From Flavobacteriaceae bacterium (lineage in GTDB: Bacteria; Bacteroidota; Bacteroidia; Flavobacteriales; Flavobacteriaceae), in the NCBI GenBank assembly GCA_947457615.1, contig CANGWK010000003.1, positions 85,323 through 149,322 of the forward strand: a stretch of 64,000 bases of DNA. The letters run 5' to 3'. The notes beneath the pieces were generated by a model that saw only the letters and a program-made list of their open reading frames with translations, ran no database searches and was not told the origin of the DNA. A program made the translations under genes and the position numbers. Positions 10,452 through 21,028 of this stretch are shown piece by piece. Position 1 is the first letter of the stretch. Each line of letters begins with the position of its first letter.

Positions 10452-11405
10452 TTACAGCAACTTATCAATAATCATTTCCTCTGTAATTCCCTCAGCATCT
10501 GCTTTATAATTTTTAATTATTCTATGGCGAAGTATTCCAACTGCAACTGCTTTTACATCTTCAATATCTGGAGAGAATTTTCCGTTAAAAGCTGCGTTTG
10601 CTTTAGCAGCCAAAATTAAATTTTGAGAAGCTCTTGGTCCAGCACCCCAGTCTAAATAATTTTTAACATATTCGTTAGAAAGCGTATTATCTGGTCGTGT
10701 TTTACTAACTAAAGTCACGGCATATTCAATTACATTGTCTGCAACTGGAATTCGGCGAATTAATTGTTGGAAATCAATAATTTCTTCCGCTGAAAATAAG
10801 GAATTAATAGTAGGTTTTGCATCGGAAGTAGTACTTTTAACCACTTCAACTTCTTCAGCAAAAGAAGGATAATCAAGTTTAATAGCAAACATAAAACGGT
10901 CAAGTTGCGCTTCAGGTAAAGGATAAGTTCCTTCTTGCTCTATTGGGTTCTGAGTTGCTAATACAAAATAGGGTAAATCTAATTTATAATTTTGACCTGC
11001 AATAGTTACTGAACGCTCTTGCATGGCTTCTAGCAAAGCAGCTTGCGTTTTAGGTGGTGTTCTGTTAATCTCATCCGCAAGAATAATATTAGAAAAAATA
11101 GGCCCTTTTATAAATTTAAACTGACGATTTTCATCTAGAATTTCACTACCTAAAATATCAGAAGGCATTAAATCTGGAGTAAACTGAATTCTTTTAAAAC
11201 CCAAACCTAAGGCTTGAGAAATGGTATTCACCATTAACGTTTTTGCCAAACCTGGAACTCCAACTAAAAGTGCGTGACCTCCAGAAAAGATACTTAATAA
11301 TACTTGATCAACCACTAGGTCTTGACCAATAATAATTTTAGATATTTCTTTTTTAAGTTCTAATCTTTTTTGAACTAAATTTTGTATTGCTGCTACGTCG
11401 GACAT
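10452..11405 (-). CDS. MoxR-family AAA+ ATPase (ORF extends to 11459; start at 11405 preferred)
   Basis: GGHALLVGVPGLAKTLM Walker A, ILADEINRTPPKTQAALLEAMQE; sequence upstream of MSDVAAIQNLVQKR is repeat-derived. Confidence 0.93.
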   Translation of the reverse strand: MSDVAAIQNLVQKRLELKKEISKIIIGQDLVVDQVLLSIFSGGHALLVGVPGLAKTLMVNTISQALGLGFKRIQFTPDLMPSDILGSEILDENRQFKFIKGPIFSNIILADEINRTPPKTQAALLEAMQERSVTIAGQNYKLDLPYFVLATQNPIEQEGTYPLPEAQLDRFMFAIKLDYPSFAEEVEVVKSTTSDAKPTINSLFSAEEIIDFQQLIRRIPVADNVIEYAVTLVSKTRPDNTLSNEYVKNYLDWGAGPRASQNLILAAKANAAFNGKFSPDIEDVKAVAVGILRHRIIKNYKADAEGITEEMIIDKLL

Positions 11406-11474
11406 CTTATTTGAGTTTGAAGTTGGAAGTTGGGAGTTGGGAATTTGAAAAATCTGCAAACTAATCTCTGTTTA

Positions 11475-12878
11475 CTATTTCTTTAACCAGTTGTTAGTGA
11501 ATTTACAATCTTGGTATTCTCCGTTTATCTTGATATAAGTTTCTTTAATTTTATTTTCTGACCATTTTGCAATGGCATCAATTTGTTTTTCTTTAAGAGC
11601 GAGATCTTTAATTTTAGTATAATCTTTGCTGAAATCAGCTACGTGTTGCTCAATTTTATTAGTTACCATTATGATTTTATAACGTTTTCCAGCTTTTGGA
11701 TCTTCATCTAAAATCACCGGAGAAATTTCGCCACTGTTCATATTAGAAACTTGACCGTAAAATTCGGGATCCATATTAGTCAATTCAAAATGCGAATCTT
11801 GGGTTTTAGGATTTAATAAAGTCCCACCGTTGGCGCGTGTTTCTTTTTCATCTGACAAAGTTCTTGCTGCCTCCGGAAAAGTTATTTCTTTATCTTGAAT
11901 ACGTTTTTTTATTAATTCAATTTTATTCTTTGCTTCCTTTAAAGCATCTGGTGTGATTTTCGCGGCCATTAAAATATGACGCAATTCTAAATCTTGACCT
12001 TTAATTTTTTCTAAATAGATAATATGAAAACCAAATTCTGTTTCAAATGGTTCAGAAATTCCTCCTTCTTGAAGGGAATATGCAACGTCTTTAAATTCTT
12101 TTACAAAAGGAGTTTTCTTATTTATTTTATAGAAACCACCGCTAGATCTAGAACCAGGATCTTCCGTATACAAAACTGCTTTAGTTGTAAAACTAGCACC
12201 TGCTAATACTTCATTTTTAATTTCTTTGAGCCTATCAATTACAGCTTGTTTTTCGGCAGCAGAAACCTTAGGTGTAATTACAATTTGGGCCATTTCTAAT
12301 TGTGCTCCTAAAAGTGGTCTGTCGGATTCTGGAATTTTCTTGAAAAAATTTCTAGTTTCTTCTGGAGTAATCTGAATAGGATCAATAATCTTTTTTTGCA
12401 TTTCTGCAGCTAATTTTTGTTGCTTCAAAATTTCAAAAAGTTCCGTCTTGAATTCGTCTTCGTTGTTTTTCTTGAAATACTTAACCACATTATCCATTGA
12501 CTTTAATTGCTCTACCATATAGTCAAGTTGCTGGTTCATTTTTTCTTTAACCTCTTCATCTTTAACTATAATAGAATCTTGAATTGCTTGGTGGGCATAT
12601 AATTTATCTTCCAATAGCTTACCTAGCATCTGGCATCTCGTGATATCTTTAGTAGAACCGCCTTGGCTGGAAATCTCTAGCAACGCTTTATCTATATCCG
12701 AATCTAAAACAATATAATCACCCACAGTAGCAACGATACCATCAATTTTTTGCCTTTTTTGGGTAGAAACTAGTTTTTTCTCTGGCTCTTTATCTTTGAT
12801 AATTTCTTGCGCATTTGCATAAAATCCAATTAAAAAAAGGAAAAATCCTAGTACTCGTTTAGAATTCAATATATTCAT
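11475..12878 (-). CDS. SurA-like peptidylprolyl isomerase, periplasmic chaperone
   Basis: Signal peptide, SurA N-domain-like IDGIVATVGDYIVLDSDIDKAL, two parvulin-like repeats (FTTKAVLYTEDPGSRSSGGFY; RHILMAAKITPDA). Confidence 0.88.
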   Translation of the reverse strand: MNILNSKRVLGFFLFLIGFYANAQEIIKDKEPEKKLVSTQKRQKIDGIVATVGDYIVLDSDIDKALLEISSQGGSTKDITRCQMLGKLLEDKLYAHQAIQDSIIVKDEEVKEKMNQQLDYMVEQLKSMDNVVKYFKKNNEDEFKTELFEILKQQKLAAEMQKKIIDPIQITPEETRNFFKKIPESDRPLLGAQLEMAQIVITPKVSAAEKQAVIDRLKEIKNEVLAGASFTTKAVLYTEDPGSRSSGGFYKINKKTPFVKEFKDVAYSLQEGGISEPFETEFGFHIIYLEKIKGQDLELRHILMAAKITPDALKEAKNKIELIKKRIQDKEITFPEAARTLSDEKETRANGGTLLNPKTQDSHFELTNMDPEFYGQVSNMNSGEISPVILDEDPKAGKRYKIIMVTNKIEQHVADFSKDYTKIKDLALKEKQIDAIAKWSENKIKETYIKINGEYQDCKFTNNWLKK

Positions 12879-12891
12879 TATTACTTTGTTT

Positions 12892-14856
12892 TTATTTTTT
12901 AATTTGATTTTTTACTTTTTCAAAAGTATCTTGATTTACTTTCACCGTGAATTCTTTTTTAAGTTCGTTTACCCAATTTTGTTCTAAATATTGTTGGTAA
13001 TCGTTTACTAGTTTTCCTTTACATTCTTCAAGTGTTTTGGGAGCTGCAGGAATTACTTTCTCCACATTAGTAATGTAATAATATTCACCTTTAGTGCTTA
13101 TTTCAGATAACCCTAATTCCATTTTAGTTTCTTTAGGCAAAGCATCTGCACCCTCTTCATATACTGCTTGGTAATACATAATATTTACATTATCTTTTGT
13201 ATTGAATTTATCTTTAATTTCTTTAGAGGTTTGTTTTTTCTTCAACATACTTAATACCTTTTTCATTTTCTCTAAATCGGTAGAAGAATAAACTTCGGCA
13301 TCTACTCTTGTCTTCCAAAGATGTTTTTCTTTTTGTGTTTCATAAAAAGCTTTTAAACCAGTAGTATCTGTTTTAGATCGTTGCCAGATTTCTTTATCCA
13401 TTAAGTCAAATAATAATAATCCGTCTCGATATTCATCCATTACAGCTGAAAATTCTGGAAATTCATTCTCTAAATTATCATTATAATATTGGTTTCGCTG
13501 TTCGTCTGCATAATTATCAAATAAGTTATCTGTTAATTTTTCTATTGGCTTAATTGCAGATCCAGCTTTTTGTTTTGAAAAAATATAATCTAAAAAGTCG
13601 GTTCCCGAATAATTTTTAGTTCCAATTACGAACAAAGTTTTAGAATATTTTTTTGTGTCTGTTGGAAGTGCCCATTTGTTTTCGTAGAAATCATTAGTCA
13701 CTAATTTGGATAAAGCACTAAATAATTTAGCATCTTTTTTTATTGGATATTTAACTCTAAGTTTTTCAATCAATGAATTAGTAATCAATCTAGAACGATC
13801 ATCTTTACTAATTTTATTTTCTAATTCTATTTTAGAATCTTCATAAGATTTAACAGGAAATTTATCAATAAATTTCACTATGTGCCAACCAAATTGTGTT
13901 TCGAAAGGTTTAGATATTGGACTTTCTTTAGACAAAGAAAAAGCTTGAGTTTCAAATTCTTCCGAGCTCAGTTGCCCTGAAGCAAATCGATTTAATACGC
14001 CTCCTTTTGTGGCTGAAGATTTGTCCTCAGAAAATTGTTTTGCTAATTCTTCAAATTTTTCTCCTTGTTGTAATTTTTTATAGATGTCCTCAATTGTAAT
14101 TTTAGCATCCGGATTAGCTACACCATCTTTATTCTTCAAAATCATGATGTGAGCTACAGCAACTTCACCCCTATTATTCCTAATGTTATTAACCTTTATC
14201 AAATGATAACCAAAACGAGTATGAACTGGCATGGAAATGGATCCTACTGGTGTTTTATAAGCCCCATTTTCAAAAGCGTAAACCATTTTAAAACTAGTAA
14301 AATAACCTAAATTACCTTTATTTTCTTTAGCAGATGGATCTTGTGATAACTCTTGGGCTAATGCTCCAAAATCTTCTCCTTTAATAATTCTATCACGAAT
14401 ATCTAAAGCCTTATTATAAGCTATTAAAGTATCTGCTGGCGCTGCGTTTTCATCAACTAATATTAATATATGAGAAGCATTAACTTCTTTCAATAATCTT
14501 TTATATCCTTCATCTACAAGTTCTTTAGTAACTTTTGAGTCTGTTGTGTAATTTTTAGACAACTGTGTTCTATAACTTTGAAGCTCCGTTTGGTATTGCT
14601 TATTATTTTGCAATCCCAACTTATTTGCTTTAGATACTTTTAATTTATATCCTACAAATAATTCTAAATACTGATTTAAATCTTTTTGAGATTCATCTTT
14701 TACTAAATCTAAATTTTTATTATAAACCCTAATAAACTCATCGGTATAAAATGGTTTATCTTCTATAGCAAATAAAACCTCTTTTGTGTTAGTTTGTGCT
14801 TTTGTGACCAAAACAAAACCCATCATCAATACTAAAAAAACATGCTTAAACATCAT
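12892..14856 (-). CDS. PpiC-type peptidylprolyl isomerase, periplasmic
   Basis: Signal peptide and two parvulin domains (NASHILILVDENAAPADTL...; AVAHIMILKNKDG...FGWHIVKFIDK). Confidence 0.88.
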   Translation of the reverse strand: MMFKHVFLVLMMGFVLVTKAQTNTKEVLFAIEDKPFYTDEFIRVYNKNLDLVKDESQKDLNQYLELFVGYKLKVSKANKLGLQNNKQYQTELQSYRTQLSKNYTTDSKVTKELVDEGYKRLLKEVNASHILILVDENAAPADTLIAYNKALDIRDRIIKGEDFGALAQELSQDPSAKENKGNLGYFTSFKMVYAFENGAYKTPVGSISMPVHTRFGYHLIKVNNIRNNRGEVAVAHIMILKNKDGVANPDAKITIEDIYKKLQQGEKFEELAKQFSEDKSSATKGGVLNRFASGQLSSEEFETQAFSLSKESPISKPFETQFGWHIVKFIDKFPVKSYEDSKIELENKISKDDRSRLITNSLIEKLRVKYPIKKDAKLFSALSKLVTNDFYENKWALPTDTKKYSKTLFVIGTKNYSGTDFLDYIFSKQKAGSAIKPIEKLTDNLFDNYADEQRNQYYNDNLENEFPEFSAVMDEYRDGLLLFDLMDKEIWQRSKTDTTGLKAFYETQKEKHLWKTRVDAEVYSSTDLEKMKKVLSMLKKKQTSKEIKDKFNTKDNVNIMYYQAVYEEGADALPKETKMELGLSEISTKGEYYYITNVEKVIPAAPKTLEECKGKLVNDYQQYLEQNWVNELKKEFTVKVNQDTFEKVKNQIKK

Positions 14857-15051
14857 TCTGAATTATATTAATTAAGTTATTTAAAATTACACAGAATTAC
14901 CTTATTGGCAAAACATAAGTTACAATCAACAAAAGTAACAAATCGACTGTATTAAACAAGTATAGCTTGCACTATTAACAAAAATTTATTAACAGAAATT
15001 GCAGTTATCTTTTAAATGTAAAGTAGGATTAGTTATTTATTTAATAAATAG

Positions 15052-15059
15052 TATTTTTG
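15052..15059 (+). promoter_or_regulatory. Bacteroidota -7 box for prfC
   Basis: TATTTTTG, 18 nt before the ATG at 15078. Confidence 0.5.
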
Positions 15060-15077
15060 CATTCCATTACTACAATT

Positions 15078-16667
15078 ATGAGTTTTTTAAAAGAAATAGT
15101 ACGTCGCAGAACTTTCGGAATTATATCGCATCCCGATGCTGGAAAAACAACTTTAACCGAAAAATTATTGCTTTTTGGAGGGGCAATTCAAGAGGCTGGT
15201 GCGGTTAAAAACAATAAAATAAAGAAAGGGGCAACCAGTGACTTTATGGAAATTGAACGCCAAAGAGGTATTTCTGTAGCTACTTCCGTTTTAGCTTTTA
15301 ATTATCAAAATAAAAAAATAAATATTCTAGATACGCCTGGGCACAAGGATTTTGCCGAAGACACGTTTAGAACCTTAACAGCAGTTGACAGCGTAATTGT
15401 TGTAATTGATGTTGCTAAAGGAGTTGAAGAACAAACGGAAAAATTAGTATCGGTTTGTAGAATGCGTAAAATTCCAATTATTGTTTTTATAAACAAATTG
15501 GATAGAGAAGGGAAAGACGCTTTTGATTTAATGGATGAAGTGGAAAAGAAACTTGGTCTTCATGTTACTCCGTTAAGTTTTCCTATAGGAATGGGATATG
15601 ATTTTCAAGGAATTTATAATATTTGGGAAAAGAATATCAATCTATTTAGTGGCGATAGCAGAAAAAACATTGAAGACACAATTGCTATTACTGATTTGTT
15701 AAGTCCTGAATTAGAAAAATTAATCGGTGAAAAACCAGCAATTAAACTTCGAGAAGAATTAGAATTAATCGAAGAAGTATACCCACCATTTAATAAAGAA
15801 GACTATTTGGAGGGGAATTTGCAACCTGTGTTTTTTGGTTCTGCATTAAATAATTTTGGTGTTCGCGAATTACTAGACTGTTTTGTAGAAATAGCGCCAA
15901 CGCCAAGACCTAAAGAATCGGACACCCGATTGGTGCTTCCAGAAGAAGAAAAACTTTCGGGTTTTGTTTTTAAAATTCATGCCAATATGGATCCGAAACA
16001 TCGCGATCGCTTGGCTTTTATCAAAATAGTATCGGGGACTTTTGAACGCAATAAACCGTATGTGCATGTGCGGCTGAATAAAAGTTTGAAATTTTCTAGT
16101 CCAAATGCTTTTTTTGCAGAAAAAAAAGAGATAGTAGACATCTCGTATCCAGGGGATATTGTTGGATTACACGACACAGGAAATTTCAAAATTGGAGATA
16201 CCTTAACAGAAGGTGAAATAATGAATTTTAGAGGAATTCCTAGTTTTTCACCAGAACATTTTAGATACATTAATAATGCCGACCCAATGAAAGCTAAGCA
16301 ATTGGAAAAAGGGGTAGATCAATTAATGGATGAAGGAGTAGCGCAGTTATTTACTTTAGAAATGAACAACCGAAAAATAATAGGAACAGTTGGAGCGTTA
16401 CAATATGAAGTAATCCAATACCGTTTAGAACATGAATATGGTGCTAAATGTACTTATGAAAATTTTCCAGTTCATAAAGCTTGTTGGGTAAAACCAGATG
16501 ATGCAAAAAATGAAGAGTTTAAAGAATTTAAAAGAGTGAAGCAAAAATTTCTAGCTCATGATAAATACAATCAATTGGTGTTTTTAGCCGATTCGGACTT
16601 TACTATTCAAATGACACAAAACAAATATCCAAGTGTGAAATTATTTTTTACATCGGAATTTGAATAA
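15078..16667 (+). CDS. prfC: Peptide chain release factor 3 (ORF from 15057; start at 15078 preferred)
   Basis: GTPase SHPDAGKTTLTEKLLLFGGAIQEAGAVK, DTPGHKDF, NKLD; a TATTTTTG box at 15052-15059 overlaps the upstream ATG. Confidence 0.95.
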   Translation: MSFLKEIVRRRTFGIISHPDAGKTTLTEKLLLFGGAIQEAGAVKNNKIKKGATSDFMEIERQRGISVATSVLAFNYQNKKINILDTPGHKDFAEDTFRTLTAVDSVIVVIDVAKGVEEQTEKLVSVCRMRKIPIIVFINKLDREGKDAFDLMDEVEKKLGLHVTPLSFPIGMGYDFQGIYNIWEKNINLFSGDSRKNIEDTIAITDLLSPELEKLIGEKPAIKLREELELIEEVYPPFNKEDYLEGNLQPVFFGSALNNFGVRELLDCFVEIAPTPRPKESDTRLVLPEEEKLSGFVFKIHANMDPKHRDRLAFIKIVSGTFERNKPYVHVRLNKSLKFSSPNAFFAEKKEIVDISYPGDIVGLHDTGNFKIGDTLTEGEIMNFRGIPSFSPEHFRYINNADPMKAKQLEKGVDQLMDEGVAQLFTLEMNNRKIIGTVGALQYEVIQYRLEHEYGAKCTYENFPVHKACWVKPDDAKNEEFKEFKRVKQKFLAHDKYNQLVFLADSDFTIQMTQNKYPSVKLFFTSEFE

Positions 16668-16693
16668 AATCGTTTGCAAAATTTATTGAGCAT

Positions 16694-16732
16694 AAAAAAA
16701 ACTCGTTTAGAAAATTCTAAACGAGTTTTTTA
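16694..16732. terminator. Bidirectional terminator prfC / TPR gene
   Basis: ACTCGTTTAGAA-aa-TTCTAAACGAGT flanked by A and T runs. Confidence 0.9.
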
Positions 16733-16736
16733 ATAA

Positions 16737-18446
16737 TTAATTTTTTTTAATAATTTTTGTGGTTTTTTTTGAATTTAAACTCTCATCTTTAATAGCTGAT
16801 GTAGCGTATTCATTTGTTGGATCTAGAGCTAATGTTTTAGCGAAATATTCTTTGGCCTTTTCATTATCCTTTTTATTTATTGCATAATATGCAGCAATAC
16901 TATTATAAGAATCTGTAACGTTCTTTATATTTTTTGTTATTTCTAAATCTCCTTTAGCAATTACTATTTCTATATATTTTTCATAAGTAACTGCCATAAT
17001 ATCGTCTTTTTCTAAAGTACTATTAATTCTAGCTTTATACAAATAAGATTCTTGGTAAGTAGGCTTTGCAAGAATAACAACATCCATGGCTTTATCCGCA
17101 TTTTGTAGTGCAGCAACATTAACATCTTTTAGTTCTTTTCCTCTGTTTTCAGTTAAAACACAAAGACCATAATAAATATTATCTTCTAAGTAATTTCTTG
17201 AATCGGGGTTAGTAATAGCTAATTCAAATAATGAACTTGCTACAGAATATAATTTTTGAGTAAAATATTTTTTTCCAATTTCATTTAATCCATTAGCCAT
17301 TACAATATCCATCTCAAGGGCTTTTTTTAAATCACTCATTCCTGAAGATAGGTAAGCAGAATCTACTGTTTTACCATCTGCAGCAACCGATTTAGAAACT
17401 TTTGCCAAGCCTAAAAAATAATAATCTCCAGCAATTACTTTGTTTGTACCTTTAGAAATATAATCTGTTAAAGCAGAAATTGCAGCATCGTAATTACCAT
17501 TTTGATATGCAGAGTAACCTAAATAACGTAAAATACGCGGATTTACTTTATCTAATTTTTTCATTTCATTAGCTTCCACTTCCAATGCTTTGTAATCTTT
17601 TGCTAAGATTAAAAAATCGGCATGACGCATACGAGAAGGTAAAGAATAATCTGTTAAACTCATGTACTTTTCATAATTACTCAAAGCTTTTGCAATATTG
17701 TCAGTATATGTTGCTGGTTTATTATTAGCCCATAAATAATACGTTTCTGCAAATTCACGAAAAACAGGTCCGTAATTTGGATTTAAAGCTAACACTTCAT
17801 CATACGCTTTAACTGCCTCTGTATATGCTTTAGCGCCTTTTAATAAAACACCCAATTGCATTTTAGCTCTTATTAATGTATTGTCAATTGCATAAGCATC
17901 TCTGTAGGAAGCATAAGCTTCATTTTGACTTTTATCGCCATAATAAGCATCCCCTAAAACCAGTTTAATATTAGCATCATTGGGATTTGTAGTCTGAGCT
18001 TTAGTCAATAAAGTGATTGCCGCTTTATAATTTGGTTTAGAATTATTGATATATGCTTGAGCGATATATAAATATTCTTCTACATCTTTCTTTTTTAATT
18101 GCGATAAAACCTGATCAAATTTAACTTGAGCAGCAACAGAATCTCCATTTTCTAGGTCGATTTGACCTAAACCAATAGAATTCAATCTGGATCCTTCAGA
18201 AGCTGTCAATCCTTTTTGAAAATATATTTTAGCTGAATCCTCAATGTTTTGTTTAAGATAAATTGAGCCAAGTAAAAAATCGGCTTTGCCATTATCTGCT
18301 TTTAATTTAATACTATTTTTAAGTATAGTTTTAGCTTTCTCAAATTGCTCGGCATCCATAGCTTTTTTAGCTTGATCAATTTCCTGAGAATAACCAACTA
18401 AAGAAGCTGTTAAAAAAATTAGGCTTAGTATCTTATTATTTTTCAT
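16737..18446 (-). CDS. Tetratricopeptide-repeat protein, exported
   Basis: Signal peptide and multiple TPR-like repeats. Confidence 0.85.
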   Translation of the reverse strand: MKNNKILSLIFLTASLVGYSQEIDQAKKAMDAEQFEKAKTILKNSIKLKADNGKADFLLGSIYLKQNIEDSAKIYFQKGLTASEGSRLNSIGLGQIDLENGDSVAAQVKFDQVLSQLKKKDVEEYLYIAQAYINNSKPNYKAAITLLTKAQTTNPNDANIKLVLGDAYYGDKSQNEAYASYRDAYAIDNTLIRAKMQLGVLLKGAKAYTEAVKAYDEVLALNPNYGPVFREFAETYYLWANNKPATYTDNIAKALSNYEKYMSLTDYSLPSRMRHADFLILAKDYKALEVEANEMKKLDKVNPRILRYLGYSAYQNGNYDAAISALTDYISKGTNKVIAGDYYFLGLAKVSKSVAADGKTVDSAYLSSGMSDLKKALEMDIVMANGLNEIGKKYFTQKLYSVASSLFELAITNPDSRNYLEDNIYYGLCVLTENRGKELKDVNVAALQNADKAMDVVILAKPTYQESYLYKARINSTLEKDDIMAVTYEKYIEIVIAKGDLEITKNIKNVTDSYNSIAAYYAINKKDNEKAKEYFAKTLALDPTNEYATSAIKDESLNSKKTTKIIKKN

Positions 18447-18460
18447 CTTAATATGTATTT

Positions 18461-19378
18461 CTAATTATTTTCAATTTTATTTCTAATGCTTATATTACGA
18501 CTTGGCTCTCTCAAAGGTGCAAGACCAGATTTTAATATTATTCTTTGACCAATTTCTCCAGATATAAAGGAAGCAAAGCCAATGCCTAAACCATCATATC
18601 CCTGACAATTGATACTATACAAAACGCGTGCCAAAGGATATTTCCTTGCTGCTATATTCTCTTGACTAGGATAAACATATTCTTTAGCTTTTTTATCCTT
18701 AACACTTAAAACTGTGATGTTTTCCAAAATTTTCTTTGTTGCTGCGCTTGGTTGAAAAATCCAATTAACACCAACTATTCCTATCATTCCTTGATTTTGC
18801 GAAACGTACTTAATTACTTCATCATTTGTTTTAAATGAAAAAACTCCCGTATCTGGCATGTTTTTTATTCCTGCTAATTCTAAAAAGTAACGTGTGTTAC
18901 TAGAATTGAAGTTGTCAAAAACCAACCCTTTTATTTTAGTTTGATTTCCTTTTAAAAAATCAACTATTTCTGATATTTCTTGAATGGAATCCTTAGTTTT
19001 ATTATTTTTAATCAATGCAATAGCGTCAATAGCAAACGGAGTTTCTAATGGAACAATTTGCCTTTTTTTGAATAGTGCTCTTTCTTCCTCATTTAATTTT
19101 CGTGTCAAAATTATGGTTTGCGCTTTATTATTTGCCAAAGATTGAACGCTTTCTTTTTCAGATTGCGGTAGCAACTTTATAGTTGCATTATACTGACTTT
19201 CAAAAACGGCAACCTGATCTTCAATTATTGGTAATACCGATTCGTCAACTAAAATAGAAGTAGTTCCTGTTAAAATTGTTTCCTTATTTTCTTTATCTCC
19301 TTTGCAAGAAATAAGTCCAAAAATTACAAAACCGCATCCAAATAAAAAACTAATTATTTTGTTATTGGTTTTAATCAT
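18461..19378 (-). CDS. PstS-like substrate-binding lipoprotein
   Basis: Lipobox-like GLISCKGD; ETILTGTTSILVDESVLPIIEDQVAVFESQYNATIKLLPQSEKESV resembles PstS-like phosphate-binding proteins. Confidence 0.8.
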   Translation of the reverse strand: MIKTNNKIISFLFGCGFVIFGLISCKGDKENKETILTGTTSILVDESVLPIIEDQVAVFESQYNATIKLLPQSEKESVQSLANNKAQTIILTRKLNEEERALFKKRQIVPLETPFAIDAIALIKNNKTKDSIQEISEIVDFLKGNQTKIKGLVFDNFNSSNTRYFLELAGIKNMPDTGVFSFKTNDEVIKYVSQNQGMIGIVGVNWIFQPSAATKKILENITVLSVKDKKAKEYVYPSQENIAARKYPLARVLYSINCQGYDGLGIGFASFISGEIGQRIILKSGLAPLREPSRNISIRNKIENN

Positions 19379-19601
19379 CAGAATCTGTTTTTAATAATCT
19401 CCAAAATCTAAAAAAGCCATAAACTATTAACAATGTTCCTAAAGCAATTCGGTATTTGGATTCCATCCGAACAGGAAATTTAGTCCAAAAAATAAGAATT
19501 ACTCCAAGTGTTAAATAAATCATAAGAAACAAAACTCCTATAAATAGAAGAAATCGCTCTTTAAGCGATTTCTTCTTATAGTTTGTAACAATTTGTTTCA
19601 T
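19371..19601 (-). CDS. Small two-TM membrane protein in the TonB/ExbBD operon
   Basis: 76 aa ORF with two hydrophobic segments, overlapping the downstream PstS-like ORF by 8 nt. Confidence 0.7.
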   Translation of the reverse strand: MKQIVTNYKKKSLKERFLLFIGVLFLMIYLTLGVILIFWTKFPVRMESKYRIALGTLLIVYGFFRFWRLLKTDSDD

Positions 19602-19605
19602 ACTG

Positions 19606-20409
19606 TTATTCGTCTGGGTTTTCTATAGAAAAACTTTGTTGAAATGCACAACGCACTTTTCTACCATTTTGTTCTGCTGGTGTCCACTTAGGACCTTTAC
19701 GCAAAACTCTTTCTGCTTCTTTTCCAGAACCATAACCGATATCTTTTATTACTCTAACATCTGTTAAAGAACCATCTTTTTCAATTACAAAAGAAACTAC
19801 AACTTTACCTTTAAGTCCTGGTTCATCAGGTGGGCTAAAATTATTTTTCAAGAAACTATACCATTTTGACATACCTCCCGGGAAACCTGGTTGCACTTCT
19901 AATCCTGCAGCTTCGTGAATAGAATTATCTTCAACAACTTCATTTGTTGGCGGTCCATTTCCAGGAGGCTCAACAGTTAGAGGTGCGTCTTTATCGCCTT
20001 CGATATTTTCTTTTCCAAGATTTTTATCTTTAATTTCTTCCACTTTTGGTGGTTCTTCAGTTACGTCTTCTTTTTTTGCAACTTCTGGCTTTACAAATTT
20101 TACCACATCCTCTCTTGGTTTAGGTGGTGGTGGTGGTTTTAAATCCTCTTTCGGTTTTTCTTCTTTAGGAGGTAATTTAACAGCCGTTATTCTATCATGC
20201 AAACCATCATCAGTAGTAGCTGTAACACTACTAATAAATTCAGCTATTTTAGGAGTCGCAACTGCTAATGCAAAAACGACAGCTCCAATTCCTAATGCCT
20301 TTAAATTAGTACTACTATTGTTCTTGCGTAAATCATAAGCACCATAACTTTTGTTACGTCCTTCAAAAACGATGTCTAACCATTTTCTTCCTAATAGGTC
20401 TATCTTCAT
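19606..20409 (-). CDS. tonB: Energy transducer TonB
   Basis: Single TM, Pro/Lys-rich PPKEEKPKEDLKPPPPPKPREDV linker, TonB C-terminal GKVVVSFVIEKDGSLTDVRVIKDIGYG. Confidence 0.93.
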   Translation of the reverse strand: MKIDLLGRKWLDIVFEGRNKSYGAYDLRKNNSSTNLKALGIGAVVFALAVATPKIAEFISSVTATTDDGLHDRITAVKLPPKEEKPKEDLKPPPPPKPREDVVKFVKPEVAKKEDVTEEPPKVEEIKDKNLGKENIEGDKDAPLTVEPPGNGPPTNEVVEDNSIHEAAGLEVQPGFPGGMSKWYSFLKNNFSPPDEPGLKGKVVVSFVIEKDGSLTDVRVIKDIGYGSGKEAERVLRKGPKWTPAEQNGRKVRCAFQQSFSIENPDE

Positions 20410-20438
20410 CTTTTTGTTATTTTATTAATGCCTTGGCA

Positions 20439-21002
20439 TTATTTATTAATTTCTTCAGCTAATTTATTTTCCTCTGGGGTAAATTCATTAACTATAGCAT
20501 AAGTAGGCACTTTGCAAATTGCCATTTCATCTAAAATATCTACCAAATTTTTATAGGTAGATTTTTTTGTAGGTTTAATAATAACAATTAATCCCTTGTT
20601 TTTATCGCCCATTACTTCTGGAACAGACTTTATTCTTTTCAGTAATTCTTTACGAATTCCATCTTTACTATAATTTGTAGTAGTAGGGGAACCTCCAACT
20701 TCAGGAGTTGCAAGTAATCCATGAAACCATTTTATTTGGTCATTAGCACCAAGAATTACAGTAACAGTTCGTCTTTGATCTGTCTTTACAACTGGTGGTT
20801 TAGGATCCGTTGGTTTGGGTTTTGCTGGAAGACCCAAAGGCATAGATTGTGGTTTTGATAACGTGGTAGTTAGCATAAAGAAAGTAATCAATAAGAAAGC
20901 CAAATCTACCATTGCGGTAAGATCTACTTTAGAATTTTGTTTTTTACTTCTTACTTTGCCACCTTTACCACCGCCACCGTCGCCAGTATTTAATTCAGCC
21001 AT
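20439..21002 (-). CDS. exbD: ExbD/TolR-family biopolymer transporter
   Basis: KVDLTAMVDLAFLLITFFMLTTTLSKP motif. Confidence 0.93.
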   Translation of the reverse strand: MAELNTGDGGGGKGGKVRSKKQNSKVDLTAMVDLAFLLITFFMLTTTLSKPQSMPLGLPAKPKPTDPKPPVVKTDQRRTVTVILGANDQIKWFHGLLATPEVGGSPTTTNYSKDGIRKELLKRIKSVPEVMGDKNKGLIVIIKPTKKSTYKNLVDILDEMAICKVPTYAIVNEFTPEENKLAEEINK

Positions 21003-21028
21003 TGTATATCTTTTTAAATATTATTAAA

